Origin: Gandjariella thermophila | GTDB taxonomy: Bacteria; Actinomycetota; Actinomycetes; Mycobacteriales; Pseudonocardiaceae | NCBI RefSeq assembly: GCF_005405885.1 | Contig: NZ_BJFL01000012.1 | Coordinates: forward strand, 62,001 to 126,000 | DNA length: 64,000 nt | Direction: 5' to 3' | Part shown: positions 39,761 through 49,872 of the stretch, in pieces | Position numbering within the stretch: position 1 is the first letter of the stretch | Layout: each line of letters starts with the position of its first letter | The notes under the pieces: generated by a model | Databases searched by the model: none | Seen by the model: the letters and a program-made list of their open reading frames with translations, nothing else | What the model was told of the DNA's origin: nothing | Made by a program: the position numbers and the translations under genes

Positions 39761-40926
39761 TGCGCCGGGAAATCTCCCGGCCGCGGCCGGACTGGCGGCA
39801 GAAGATCGCCGAGCAGGGCCTCGTCTTCGGTTCGCCGTCCAGCCTGCCGAATGGCGCGCCGCGGCCCTACTGGGACGAGTCCGCGCACTACGTCCTGGAC
39901 ATGGACGAGGTGCTGGCCATCGAGGCGGACGTCGAACTGCTGCACTCGATGTGCCTGGATGCGGTGGACAATGTGATCACCACGGAGCGTTACCGCGAGT
40001 TCGGCATCCCGGAGTGGGTGTGGCCGCACATCGCCGAGTCGTGGCGCCGCCGCGACCCGCACGTCTACGGCCGTTTCGACCTGCGCTACGACGGCTCCGG
40101 CCCGGCCAAGCTGCTGGAGTACAACGCGGACACCCCGACCGCGCTGCTGGAGGCGTCGGTGGTGCAGTGGCACTGGAAGACCGAGCTGTTCCCGGACGAC
40201 GACCAGTGGAACTCCATCCACGAGAAGCTGGTCGAGCGGTGGAAGGAGATCACCGGGCTGCTGCCCTCCGGCGACACCCACTTCACCTGGTCCACCGCGG
40301 ACGCCACCGGCGAGGACCATGTCACCGTCGCCTACCTGCAGGAGACCGCCGCCGAGGCGGGGATGAACACGGTCGGCCTGGCCATCGAGGAGATCGGCTG
40401 GGACCCGCTGCTCAAGCGGTTCGTCGACCTGGAAGAGGCGCCGATGTCCACGGTGGTCAAGCTCTACCCGTGGGAGTGGATGGTCGAGGAGGAGTTCGGC
40501 CGCTACGCGGTGGAGGGCCTGCCCGGCACGCTGTGGATCGAGCCGCTGTGGAAGATGCTGCTGTCCAACAAGGCGATGCTCGCCGTGCTGTGGGAGATGT
40601 ATCCCGGCCACCCCAACCTGCTGCCCGCCTTCGTGGACCAGCCCGGGCTGCTCACCGAGTACGTGCGCAAGCCCAAGCTCGGCCGGGAGGGCGCGAACAT
40701 CGAGATCGTCGCGCCCGGGTACGAGACCGCCACCGGCGGCGTGTACGGCAGGGAGGGCTACGTCTACCAGGCGTTCGACCCGCTGCCCGACTTCGACGGC
40801 CTGCGCCCGTGCCTGGGCGCGTGGATCGTCGGCGACGCGGCCGCCGGCCTGGGCATCCGGGAGACCGTCGGCCTGGTCACCGACAACGGCTCCGCGTTCG
40901 TCCCGCATCGCATCCCGGAGTCCTGA
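39760..40926 (+). CDS. Glutathionylspermidine synthase family protein (YgiC-like)
   Basis: A 388-residue ATP-grasp enzyme resembling the synthetase half of glutathionylspermidine synthase. Characteristic segments are GRFDLRYDG, KLLEYNADTPTALLE, WIEPLWKMLLSNKAMLAVLWE and the late LGAWIVGD. YgiC-type proteins lack the amidase domain and probably form an amide bond on an unknown substrate. Actinobacteria of this kind use mycothiol rather than glutathione, so the true substrate is probably neither glutathione nor spermidine. GTG 39760 overlaps the preceding stop. Confidence 0.88.
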   Translation: MRREISRPRPDWRQKIAEQGLVFGSPSSLPNGAPRPYWDESAHYVLDMDEVLAIEADVELLHSMCLDAVDNVITTERYREFGIPEWVWPHIAESWRRRDPHVYGRFDLRYDGSGPAKLLEYNADTPTALLEASVVQWHWKTELFPDDDQWNSIHEKLVERWKEITGLLPSGDTHFTWSTADATGEDHVTVAYLQETAAEAGMNTVGLAIEEIGWDPLLKRFVDLEEAPMSTVVKLYPWEWMVEEEFGRYAVEGLPGTLWIEPLWKMLLSNKAMLAVLWEMYPGHPNLLPAFVDQPGLLTEYVRKPKLGREGANIEIVAPGYETATGGVYGREGYVYQAFDPLPDFDGLRPCLGAWIVGDAAAGLGIRETVGLVTDNGSAFVPHRIPES

Positions 40927-40955
40927 CCGGCCGAAAACGGCTGGTCCGAACAAAG

Positions 40956-40961
40956 TAGGCT
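40956..40961 (+). promoter_or_regulatory. -10 box (TAGGCT) of leaderless serS
   Basis: TAGGCT lies 8 nt before GTG 40970, within the only A/T-rich tract (ACAAAGTAGG) of the 43-bp gap. It predicts a start of transcription at or next to the serS start codon. Confidence 0.4.
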
Positions 40962-40969
40962 GACCTGCT

Positions 40970-42235
40970 GTGATCGACCTGAAGACGCTGCGCGAGGACC
41001 CGGACGTCGTGCGCGCATCGCAGCGCGCCCGTGGTGAGGACGACAAGCCCGTTGACGCGCTGCTGTCCGCCGACGAGTGGCGCCGCGCCGTGGTGTCCCG
41101 GGCCGACTCGCTGCGCGCCGAGCAGAAGCAACTCGGCAAGCAGGTCGGCAAGGCCTCCGGCGAGGAGCGGGAGACGCTGCTGGCCAGGGCGAAACAGTTG
41201 GCCGCGGATGTCAAGGCGGCCGAGGCGGAGCAGGCCGAGGCCGAGCAGGCGCTGCTGGAGGCACACAAGCGGATCCCGAACGTCGTCGAGGAGGGCGCGC
41301 CGCCCGGCGGTGAGGACGACTACGTGGTGCTCCGGCACGTCGGCGAGCCGCCGTCGTTCGACTTCACCCCGCGCGATCACCTGGACCTCGGCGAGGCGCT
41401 CGGCGCGATCGACACCCAGCGCGGCGCCAAGGTGTCCGGGTCGCGGTTCTACTTCCTCACCGGCGTCGGCGCGCAGCTCCAGCTCGCCCTGCTGAACATG
41501 GCCGCCGCGCAGGCGGTGGCCGCCGGGTTCACCCTGATGATCACGCCGTCGCTGGTCCGCCCGGAGATCATGGACGGCACCGGGTTTCTCGGCGCGCACG
41601 CCGCCGAGGTGTACCGGCTGCGGGACGACGACCTCTACCTGGTAGGCACCTCCGAGGTGCCGCTGGCCGGGTACCACGCCGACGAGATCATCGACCTGTC
41701 CGCCGGCCCCAGGCGGTACGCCGGATGGTCGTCCTGCTACCGCAGGGAGGCCGGCTCCTACGGCAAGGACGTGCGCGGCATCATCCGGGTGCACCAGTTC
41801 GACAAGGTGGAGATGTTCTCCTACTGCCGGCCCGAGCAGGCGCACGAGGAGCACCTGCGGCTGCTGGCCTGGGAGGAGGAGATGCTGGCCAAGGTCGAGC
41901 TGCCGTACCGGGTGATCGACGTGGCCGCCGGGGACCTGGGCGCCAGCGCCGCCCGCAAGTACGACTGCGAGGCGTGGCTGCCGTCCCAGCAGACCTACCG
42001 CGAGGTGACCTCCACCTCGAACTGCACCACGTTCCAGGCCCGCCGGCTCGCCATCCGGTATCGAGACGAGAACGGCAAACCGCAGGTGGCGGCCACGCTG
42101 AACGGCACGCTGGCCACCACCCGGTGGATCGTGGCGATCCTGGAGAACCACCAGCGGGCCGACGGCTCGGTGCGGGTTCCGGAGGCGCTGCGCCCCTTCC
42201 TCGGCGGCCGGGAGATCCTCGAACCGGTCGGCTAG
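40970..42235 (+). CDS. serS: Serine-tRNA ligase
   Basis: Charges tRNA-Ser with serine. The 421-residue class II synthetase has the N-terminal tRNA-binding coiled coil (about 30-105) and the catalytic domain with motif 2 ([17 protein letters not shown]) and motif 3 ([16 protein letters not shown]). All class signatures are intact and the length is normal. GTG 40970. No tRNA-Ser gene is visible nearby. Confidence 0.97.
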   Translation: MIDLKTLREDPDVVRASQRARGEDDKPVDALLSADEWRRAVVSRADSLRAEQKQLGKQVGKASGEERETLLARAKQLAADVKAAEAEQAEAEQALLEAHKRIPNVVEEGAPPGGEDDYVVLRHVGEPPSFDFTPRDHLDLGEALGAIDTQRGAKVSGSRFYFLTGVGAQLQLALLNMAAAQAVAAGFTLMITPSLVRPEIMDGTGFLGAHAAEVYRLRDDDLYLVGTSEVPLAGYHADEIIDLSAGPRRYAGWSSCYRREAGSYGKDVRGIIRVHQFDKVEMFSYCRPEQAHEEHLRLLAWEEEMLAKVELPYRVIDVAAGDLGASAARKYDCEAWLPSQQTYREVTSTSNCTTFQARRLAIRYRDENGKPQVAATLNGTLATTRWIVAILENHQRADGSVRVPEALRPFLGGREILEPVG

Positions 42236-42266
42236 GTCGGTGCTGGTTCCGTTGCGGGACGGGTTG

Positions 42267-43094
42267 TCAGAACCAGCGTTCCAGGACGAGCGCGACGCCG
42301 TCCTCGGAGTTGGGCGCGGTGATCTCGTCCGCGGCCGCCAGCGCCTCCGGGTGGGCGTTGGCCACGGCCACCCCGTGCCCGGCCCAGCGCAGCATGGGTA
42401 CGTCGTTCGGCATGTCGCCGAACGCGGCCACGTCGGCCGCGTCCACCCGAGTGAGTTCGGCCACCTCGGCCAGCCCGGTGGCCTTGGTCACCCCGGGTGC
42501 GGACACCTCCAGCAGCCCGGCGCCGCTGGAGTAGGTGACGTGCACCTGGCCGTCCAGCACCGCCGCCGCGGCCCGGGCCATCTCCTCGCTGTTCATCCCC
42601 TCGTGCCTGATGAGCAGCTTGACCGCGCGGTGGCCGAGCACCTCGGCCCGGGGCGCGGCCGCGTGGTCACCGTCCTGCCACGGGTGCTGGTAGGCGTACT
42701 CGGCGAGGAACTGGCGGGCGGCGCCCGCCAGCGCGGAGTCGCCCACCCGCTCGGTGGCCACCGCGCAGCCGGGCAGCGCGGCGTCCAGCGCGCCGACCAC
42801 GTCGTGCAGCAGCACCGGGTCGAGCCCGCGCACGGTCAGCACCCGGTCCGCACCGATGTCGTAGAGCACCGCGCCGTTCGCGCACACCGCGTAGCCGCGC
42901 ACCCCGGCGGCCGCCGCCACCCGCGGAATCCACCGCGGTGGGCGACCGCTGACCAGCACGAACGGCGTGCCGCTCGCCTCCACCCTGCGGATCGCGCGCA
43001 GCGTTCGGGTGGTGACCCGCTCCATCGGGTCGAGCAGGGTGCCGTCCACGTCCGAGGCCACCAGGCGAGGTCTCTCCACCCTTCCATCCTGCAC
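42267..43094 (-). CDS. HAD family hydrolase (Cof type)
   Basis: A 275-residue HAD phosphatase of the Cof/IIB cap class. Motif I is DVDGTLLDP with the nucleophilic Asp, motif II is VLVSGRPP, motif III includes KATGLAEVAE and motif IV is GDMPNDVPML. Small sugar phosphates or cofactor phosphates are usual substrates. The likely start is GTG 43094; GTG 43079 is an alternative. It is convergent with serS, 31 nt apart. Confidence 0.92.
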   Translation of the reverse strand: MQDGRVERPRLVASDVDGTLLDPMERVTTRTLRAIRRVEASGTPFVLVSGRPPRWIPRVAAAAGVRGYAVCANGAVLYDIGADRVLTVRGLDPVLLHDVVGALDAALPGCAVATERVGDSALAGAARQFLAEYAYQHPWQDGDHAAAPRAEVLGHRAVKLLIRHEGMNSEEMARAAAAVLDGQVHVTYSSGAGLLEVSAPGVTKATGLAEVAELTRVDAADVAAFGDMPNDVPMLRWAGHGVAVANAHPEALAAADEITAPNSEDGVALVLERWF

Positions 43095-43173
43095 GCCGTT
43101 CCTGAACCGGCAGTTCCGAGCAGATGGCCGAAATCGCCAGCCGCAGCCGTTCCCTCGGGTTGCCGGTGACCGC

Positions 43174-43179
43174 TAGGGT
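43174..43179 (+). promoter_or_regulatory. -10 box (TAGGGT) of the LLM oxidoreductase gene
   Basis: TAGGGT lies 8 nt before GTG 43188, with TTCCCT at 43150-43155 as a possible -35 (18-bp spacer). Same arrangement as pheA and serS, predicting a leaderless transcript. Confidence 0.4.
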
Positions 43180-43187
43180 CGCTCGCC

Positions 43188-44090
43188 GTGCGCGCAGGCA
43201 TCGTGGTGCTTCCAGAACACCGGTGGTGGGTGGCCGAGCCCAAGTGGCGGGCGGTCGAGGAGTACGGGTTCGACCACGCCTGGACATACGACCACCTGGG
43301 CTGGCGCACCCTCGTGGACGGCCCGTGGTTCGGCGCGATCCCCACCCTCACCGCCGCCGCCATGGTCACCTCGCGGATCCGGCTGGGCACGCTCGTGGCC
43401 ACGCCGAACTACCGCCACCCGGTGCCGTTCGCCCGCGGGTTGCTCGCCCTGGACGACATCTCCGACGGCCGGGTGGTGCTCGGCCTCGGCGCCGGCGGCA
43501 GCAGCGTGAACGGCTATGACGACACCGTGCTGGGTCAACCGCCGCCGCCGGTGCGGGCGCGCGTCGCCCGGTTCGGCGAGTTCGTCGAGTTGCTCGACCT
43601 GCTGCTCAGCCAGGAGCGGACCACCTGGCGCGGCGAGCACTTCGCGGCGGTGGACGCGCGCAGCGCGCCCGGCTGCGTGCAGCGGCCCCGGATGCCGTTC
43701 GTGGTGGCCGCCAACGGACCGAAGACCATGCGGGTGGCCGCCCGGTTCGGGCAGGGCTGGGTGACCACCGGCACCGACCGCGACGACGACGCGGCGTGGT
43801 GGCGTTCGCTGGCCGAGCTGTCCCGCCGGTTCGACGACACCCTCGCGGCGACCGGCCGGCCACCCACCGCGGTGGACCGCTACGTCAACCTGGATGCTGG
43901 CCCCGTCTACTCGCTCTCCAGCGCGGAGTGCTTCCGGGACGCCGTCGGCCGGGCGGCCGAACTCGGCTTCACCGACGTGGTGGCGCACTGGCCGCGCGGC
44001 GAGGGCGTGTTCGCCGGGCACGAGTCGGTGCTCGAGACGGTGGCCACCGACGTGCTGCCCGAGCTGGAGCGCAGCCGCTCGCCGCGCTGA
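43188..44090 (+). CDS. LLM class F420-dependent oxidoreductase
   Basis: A 300-residue luciferase-like TIM-barrel protein. The segment TSRIRLGTLVATPNYRHPVPFARGLLALD and GRVVLGLGAGGSS, followed by MPFVVAANGPKTMRVAARFGQGW, match the F420-binding LLM family common in actinobacteria. It transfers hydride between F420 and an unknown substrate. GTG 43188 is the first codon after a -10-like box. It does not sit in a recognisable pathway cluster. Confidence 0.9.
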   Translation: MRAGIVVLPEHRWWVAEPKWRAVEEYGFDHAWTYDHLGWRTLVDGPWFGAIPTLTAAAMVTSRIRLGTLVATPNYRHPVPFARGLLALDDISDGRVVLGLGAGGSSVNGYDDTVLGQPPPPVRARVARFGEFVELLDLLLSQERTTWRGEHFAAVDARSAPGCVQRPRMPFVVAANGPKTMRVAARFGQGWVTTGTDRDDDAAWWRSLAELSRRFDDTLAATGRPPTAVDRYVNLDAGPVYSLSSAECFRDAVGRAAELGFTDVVAHWPRGEGVFAGHESVLETVATDVLPELERSRSPR

Positions 44091-44129
44091 TTGACCGGCC
44101 GCCCGGCGGGGTACGCCCGGGACGTGGAC

Positions 44130-44759
44130 ATGAAGGTGCGCAGGGCGTTGGACGCGTGCGGCCGGACCTACGCCGACGAGGCCGGCATCAAGCTGCGTGA
44201 CGCGCCGGCCCCGCTGTACCAGCTCCTGGTGCTGGCCGTGCTGCTGTCCGCGCGGATCAAGGCTGACATCGCGGTCGCCGCGGCCCGGGAGCTGTTCGCG
44301 GCCGGCTGCACCACGCCGGAGAAGACCGTGGACACGACGTGGCAGCAGCGGGTGGACGCGCTGGGCCGCGGTCACTACGTCCGCTACGACGAGAGCACCG
44401 CCACCACGCTCGGCGACGGCGCCCGCCTGCTGCTCGACAAGTACGGTGGCGACCTGCGGCGGATGCGCAAGGCCGCGGATGGTGATCCGCGGAAGCTGCA
44501 CCGGCTGCTCACCGAGGTGAAGGGCATCGGCCCCACCGGAGCGGACATCTTCTGCCGCGAGGTGCAGGCGGTGTGGCCCGAGGTGCGCCCGCACTTCGAC
44601 AAGAAGACCCTCTCCGGCGCCCGCGAGCTGCGACTGCCCGAGGACCCGGAGAAGCTCGCCGGCATGGTGCCGGACGACCAGATGGCCCGGTTCGCCGCCG
44701 CACTCGTCCGGGTGACCTTGGACCGCAAGCTCGCCGAGGAGCTACGTTCCGCCGCCTGA
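44130..44759 (+). CDS. Endonuclease III-like HhH-GPD protein
   Basis: A 209-residue protein of the HhH-GPD superfamily of base-excision-repair glycosylases. The helix-hairpin-helix motif is KGIGPTGADIF (about 131-141), and the opening helices (LYQLLVLAVLLSARI) fit the family. No C-terminal Cys cluster for an iron-sulfur centre is present and the usual catalytic Lys/Asp cannot be assigned with confidence, so activity is uncertain. ATG 44130 is preferred; the frame also opens at TTG 44091, right after the preceding stop. Confidence 0.8.
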   Translation: MKVRRALDACGRTYADEAGIKLRDAPAPLYQLLVLAVLLSARIKADIAVAAARELFAAGCTTPEKTVDTTWQQRVDALGRGHYVRYDESTATTLGDGARLLLDKYGGDLRRMRKAADGDPRKLHRLLTEVKGIGPTGADIFCREVQAVWPEVRPHFDKKTLSGARELRLPEDPEKLAGMVPDDQMARFAAALVRVTLDRKLAEELRSAA

Positions 44760-44932
44760 CCGTAGCCACGTTGTTACGCCACGTCGGTCCAACGACCCTC
44801 TCGGGGCTTGACAGACGCGCAGGTACCCTGGGGCCACCGCGCGGACGAACGGTCGCCGGACCGTCCCGCTACCGATTACTCCGCCCTAACGGAGCGGGTC
44901 GTGCCTGCACCACGGCCCCTGGAGGACGCGAC

Positions 44933-46909
44933 GTGACTGAAAAGGCGAGCGCCGAAGCCACCGGCCAGGCCGCTGAGGAACAGGTCGAGGACAGCAAGCT
45001 GAGCGACGTCACCTCGGTGCGTGTCGCCTCCGGGCGATCCAAGATCGATCCGCGCAGAGTCCTCCAGCGGGTGATCCTGCCGCGCGACGAGGACCCGCTG
45101 GACGTCCGGCCGCTGTACCTGGACGAGCCGGCGAACACCCACTGCCACGTGTCCTCGCGCCGCGCGGTCACCGTGCCGAAGTCCGCCCGGGTGTCCTTCG
45201 CCGCGTACTTCAACGCCTTCCCGGCCAGTTACTGGAAGCGCTGGACCGTGGTGGAGGAAGTGGTCCTCCGGCTCACCGTGCGCGGCTCCGGCCGCATCGA
45301 CGTCTACCGGTCCAAGCCGACCGGGGACATCGTGCACCTGCAGGGCCACCCGGTACGCAGCCCGCGCGCCCTCAGCGAGCTGGAGCTGCGGGTCAACCTC
45401 ACGCCCTTCGAGGACGGCGGCTGGATCTGGTTCGACGTCTTCACCGACGACTCCACGCTGGAGATCCGGGAGGCGGCCTGGACCACCGACCAGGAGCTGC
45501 CCGAGCAGAAGATGGCCATCGGGATGACCACGATGCGCCCGGTGGACGCGGTGATCGCGCTGCGCGCGCTCGGCGACGACCAGGCCGTGCTGGACGTGGT
45601 GCACAAGGTCTTCGTGGCCGACCAGGGCGCGCAGAAGGTGCGCGACACCGAGGGCTTCGCCGAGGCCGCGGAGCTGCTCGGCGACCGGCTGGAGGTCATC
45701 GAACAGGACAACCTCGGCGGCTCCGGCGGGTTCACCCGTGGCCTGTACGAGGCGATGGAGCACACCGACGTCCCACAAGTCATGCTGATGGACGACGACA
45801 TCCGGCTGGAGCCGGACAGCATCCTGCGGGCCAACGCCTTCACCCGCGCGCTGGCACAGCCGGCGATCGTCGGCAGCCAGATGCTCAACCTGCAGGCCCG
45901 GGCCCGGCTGCACAGCATGGGCGAGGTGGTCGACCTGCACTCCTGCCTGTGGCGGGCGGCTCCGGGCGCGGTCACCGACCACGACTTCGGCGAGGAGCCG
46001 CTGCGCGAGACCGAGGAGCTGCACACCCGGATCAACGCCACCTACAACGGCTGGTGGATGTGCACCTTCCCGCGTGAGGTGATCGAGCGCACCGGCCTGC
46101 CGCTGCCGCTGTTCCTCAAGTGGGACGACGCGGAGTACTCGCTGCGCGCGCAGGAGCACGGCTTCCCCACGGTCACCCTGCCCGGCTCGGCGGTGTGGCA
46201 CATGCCGTGGACGGACAAGAACGACGCCACCGACTGGACCGCGTACTTCCACGTGCGGAACCGGTTGATCATGGCCGCGCTGCACAGCCCGTACGACGTC
46301 CGGTCCACGCTGCTCAAGCAGGGCCTCAAGCTGTCCCTGCGGCACCTGCTCTCCATGGAGTACTCGACGGTGGCGGTGCAGCAGAAGGCCATCGAGGACT
46401 TCCTGGCCGGCCCGGCGAAGCTGTTCGACAGCCTGCGCGGCGCGCTGCCGGAGATTCGCGAGCTGCGCAGCAAGTACTCGGACGCGCAGGTGCTGCCGTC
46501 CGCGCGGGAGTTCCCGCCGCCGACCTTCGACCTGGTGCGCGCCGAGCAGTTGCTCAAGCCGCCGGTCAACCCGGTGGTCATCGCGGCACGGGCGTCCAAG
46601 GCGCTGGTGCACAACCTGAGCGCGCCGGAGCCGTCGGCCAAGGACCGGCCGCAGATCAACGTTCCGGCGGCGAACGCCCGCTGGTTCCTGCTCGGCAACC
46701 TCGACAGCGCCACGGTGTCCAATGCGGACGGCAGCGGGGTGGCGTTCCGCCGGCGTGACCCGCAGGCCTTCCGCGAGCTGGCCACCCGGGCGGTCCGCAA
46801 CTACCGGCGGCTGGTCCGCGAGTGGCCCCGGCTGCGGCGGGCCTACCGGGACGCGCTGCCCGAGCTGACCTCGGTCGAGTCCTGGCGCAAGGTCTTCGAG
46901 AACGGGTGA
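44933..46909 (+). CDS. glfT2: Galactofuranosyltransferase GlfT2
   Basis: Polymerises galactan by adding alternating beta-1,5 and beta-1,6 galactofuranose units from UDP-Galf to the lipid-linked primer. The 658-residue GT-A enzyme has an N-terminal beta-sandwich, the metal-binding triad MDDD (286-289), the acceptor-site motif KWDDAEYSLRAQEHG and the HMPWTDKNDATDW segment, all as in mycobacterial GlfT2. GTG 44933 follows GGAGGA by 5 nt. A GGTACCCTG element at 44822-44830 may belong to its promoter. It is followed by a strong hairpin, then glf. Confidence 0.96.
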   Translation: MTEKASAEATGQAAEEQVEDSKLSDVTSVRVASGRSKIDPRRVLQRVILPRDEDPLDVRPLYLDEPANTHCHVSSRRAVTVPKSARVSFAAYFNAFPASYWKRWTVVEEVVLRLTVRGSGRIDVYRSKPTGDIVHLQGHPVRSPRALSELELRVNLTPFEDGGWIWFDVFTDDSTLEIREAAWTTDQELPEQKMAIGMTTMRPVDAVIALRALGDDQAVLDVVHKVFVADQGAQKVRDTEGFAEAAELLGDRLEVIEQDNLGGSGGFTRGLYEAMEHTDVPQVMLMDDDIRLEPDSILRANAFTRALAQPAIVGSQMLNLQARARLHSMGEVVDLHSCLWRAAPGAVTDHDFGEEPLRETEELHTRINATYNGWWMCTFPREVIERTGLPLPLFLKWDDAEYSLRAQEHGFPTVTLPGSAVWHMPWTDKNDATDWTAYFHVRNRLIMAALHSPYDVRSTLLKQGLKLSLRHLLSMEYSTVAVQQKAIEDFLAGPAKLFDSLRGALPEIRELRSKYSDAQVLPSAREFPPPTFDLVRAEQLLKPPVNPVVIAARASKALVHNLSAPEPSAKDRPQINVPAANARWFLLGNLDSATVSNADGSGVAFRRRDPQAFRELATRAVRNYRRLVREWPRLRRAYRDALPELTSVESWRKVFENG

Positions 46910-46941
46910 CCGTGAACGGGGACACGGCCGTGGCACTACGT

Positions 46942-46973
46942 GGCGTGCCGGGTGCGGGTGCACCCGGCACGCC
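46942..46973 (+). terminator. Strong hairpin terminator after glfT2
   Basis: Perfect 14-bp arms (46942-46955 and 46960-46973) with a 4-nt GGGT loop; the arms run GGCGTGCCGGGTGC and its complement. It lies 33 nt after the glfT2 stop, 85 nt before glf, and indicates that glf is transcribed from its own promoter. Confidence 0.78.
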
Positions 46974-47027
46974 TGTGCGCTGCGGTTCGGCGGACCGGAT
47001 GGTCCGTTCGGACGGGGGGTTCGGTGA

Positions 47028-48245
<1,218 letters not shown>

Positions 48246-48313
48246 GCCGAGACCAGGCCGACCGGCGGCGGCAAGGTGCGCCAACGCCATCCGACTCCAG
48301 GCGCGGAGGAACG

Positions 48314-48841
48314 TTGAACGGCAATCTGCCATTCGGCGGTGGGGAGACCGCCGTGGTCCGCAGGGTCCAGGGAGCCCTGGCCAAGCCGCCGGCGGTCAAG
48401 GCCGCCCGCGCGATGTCCCTGTTCGGCGAGCACAGCGCGGGCTGGTTCGCGCTCGGCCTGCTGGGCGCACTGGTCGACCGCCGCCGGCGGAGGGACTGGC
48501 TGGTCGCCTCGGCCGGGGTGGTCGCCGCGCACGGCGCGTCCATCGCGGTCAAGCGGGTGGTCAAGCGGCACCGCCCGGACGACCCGGGGGTGCAGGTGCT
48601 GGTCGGCACGCCGAGCAGGTTGAGCTTCCCGTCCTCGCACGCGACCTCGACCACCGCCGCCGCCGTGCTCTACGGCCGGCTGCTCGGGCGCAGGCTCTTT
48701 CCCGTGCTGGTGCCGCCGATGCTGGTCAGCCGGCTCCTGCTCGGCGTGCACTATCCGTCCGACGTCATGGCGGGCTCGGCGCTGGGCGCAGCGGTCGCGG
48801 CCGGGCTGCGCCGCTGGGTGCGACCGAAGAGGAAGTCATGA
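48314..48841 (+). CDS. PAP2 superfamily phosphatase (decaprenylphosphoryl-phosphoribose phosphatase candidate)
   Basis: A 175-residue membrane phosphatase with the three PAP2 motifs: KRVVKRHRPDD, PSSHATS and SRLLLGVHYPSDV. In M. tuberculosis the neighbouring gene Rv3807c is assigned to removing the 5-phosphate from decaprenyl-phosphoryl-5-phosphoribose, between UbiA and DprE1. The same adjacency here supports that role. TTG 48314, with GGAGGA 3 nt upstream, is the only in-frame start near; the UbiA gene starts by ATGA overlap with its stop. Confidence 0.88.
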   Translation: MNGNLPFGGGETAVVRRVQGALAKPPAVKAARAMSLFGEHSAGWFALGLLGALVDRRRRRDWLVASAGVVAAHGASIAVKRVVKRHRPDDPGVQVLVGTPSRLSFPSSHATSTTAAAVLYGRLLGRRLFPVLVPPMLVSRLLLGVHYPSDVMAGSALGAAVAAGLRRWVRPKRKS

Positions 48842-49752
48842 GCAGCAGCGTGCAGACAACCGAGGCGCAGAAGACCGGGCCGGTGCCGATGGTCGTCGGG
48901 CTGGTCCGCACCGCCCGGCCCAAGCAGTGGGTGAAGAACGTCCTGGTCCTGGCCGCGCCGTTCACCGCGGGCCGGATCCTTGACCGCGGCGTACTGATCG
49001 CCGCGCTGCTGGCGTTCGTCGCCTTCTCGCTGTGCGCGTCCGCGGTGTACCTGGTCAACGACGCGATCGACGTGGAGGCCGACCGAGCGCACCCGAAGAA
49101 GCGGTTCCGGCCGATCGCGGCCGGCATCGTCCCGGTGCCGGTCGCGTACGTGGCCGCGGTGCTGCTCGCCGCGGCCGGGCTCGCGGTGGCGTTCGTCACC
49201 GGCTGGCCGCTGGCCCTGCTGCTGGCCGTCTACATCGCGGTGCAGCTCGGCTACTGCTTTGGGCTCAAGCACCAGCCGGTGGTCGACCTGTGCATCGTCG
49301 CCTCCGGCTTCCTGCTCCGCTCGATGGCCGGCGGTCTCGCCGCCAAGATCTACCTCTCGCAGTGGTTCCTGCTGATTACCGCGTTCGGTTCGCTGCTCAT
49401 GGTGGCCGGGAAGCGGTACGCGGAGATCCGGCTGTTCGAGGAGACCGGCGCGGAGATCCGGGCCTCCTTGCGCAAGTACTCCAGCAGCTACCTGCGGTTC
49501 GTCTGGGCCACCTCGGCCGCGGTGCTGATCATGAGCTACGGCCTGTGGGCGTTCGAGCTGCACCAGCGCACCCACTCGGTGTGGTCGGTGGTGTCCATGG
49601 TGCCATTCGTGGTCGCGGTGCTGCGGTACGCGGTGGACGTGGACGGCGGCAAGGCCGGCGCGCCGGACGAGATCGCGCTCAGCGACCGGGTGCTCCAGGC
49701 GCTCGGCGGCATCTGGTTCGTCGCCGTGTCGCTCGCCTTCTACCTGTCCTGA
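48838..49752 (+). CDS. ubiA: Decaprenyl-phosphate phosphoribosyltransferase (UbiA family)
   Basis: Transfers phosphoribose from PRPP to decaprenyl phosphate, the first committed step to the arabinose donor DPA. The 304-residue integral membrane protein has the metal-binding NDAIDVEADRAHPKKRFRP motif, a second acidic site near DLCIVASGFLLR, and about nine helices. It corresponds to Rv3806c in length and motifs. ATGA overlap with the phosphatase gene links the first two steps of DPA synthesis. It is the last gene of the glf-side operon, 120 nt before aftA. Confidence 0.95.
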   Translation: MSSSVQTTEAQKTGPVPMVVGLVRTARPKQWVKNVLVLAAPFTAGRILDRGVLIAALLAFVAFSLCASAVYLVNDAIDVEADRAHPKKRFRPIAAGIVPVPVAYVAAVLLAAAGLAVAFVTGWPLALLLAVYIAVQLGYCFGLKHQPVVDLCIVASGFLLRSMAGGLAAKIYLSQWFLLITAFGSLLMVAGKRYAEIRLFEETGAEIRASLRKYSSSYLRFVWATSAAVLIMSYGLWAFELHQRTHSVWSVVSMVPFVVAVLRYAVDVDGGKAGAPDEIALSDRVLQALGGIWFVAVSLAFYLS

Positions 49753-49872
49753 CGCTCCTACCCGGATGGCCGCCGTGACCGTGCCGCCCGCGATGGTCCA
49801 CCCGCGGTGTGGAACCATGAGTTCGCAGGTCAGCTCGGTGCGTGGGGGCCGCCGGTAAGGAGTCGGAGTCAC

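Noticed and set aside
44808-44829. TTGACA followed by TACCCT upstream of glfT2 as a sigma-70 promoter
   Set aside because: The spacer is only 10 bp, too short for a standard -35/-10 pair; one of the two hexamers must be fortuitous.
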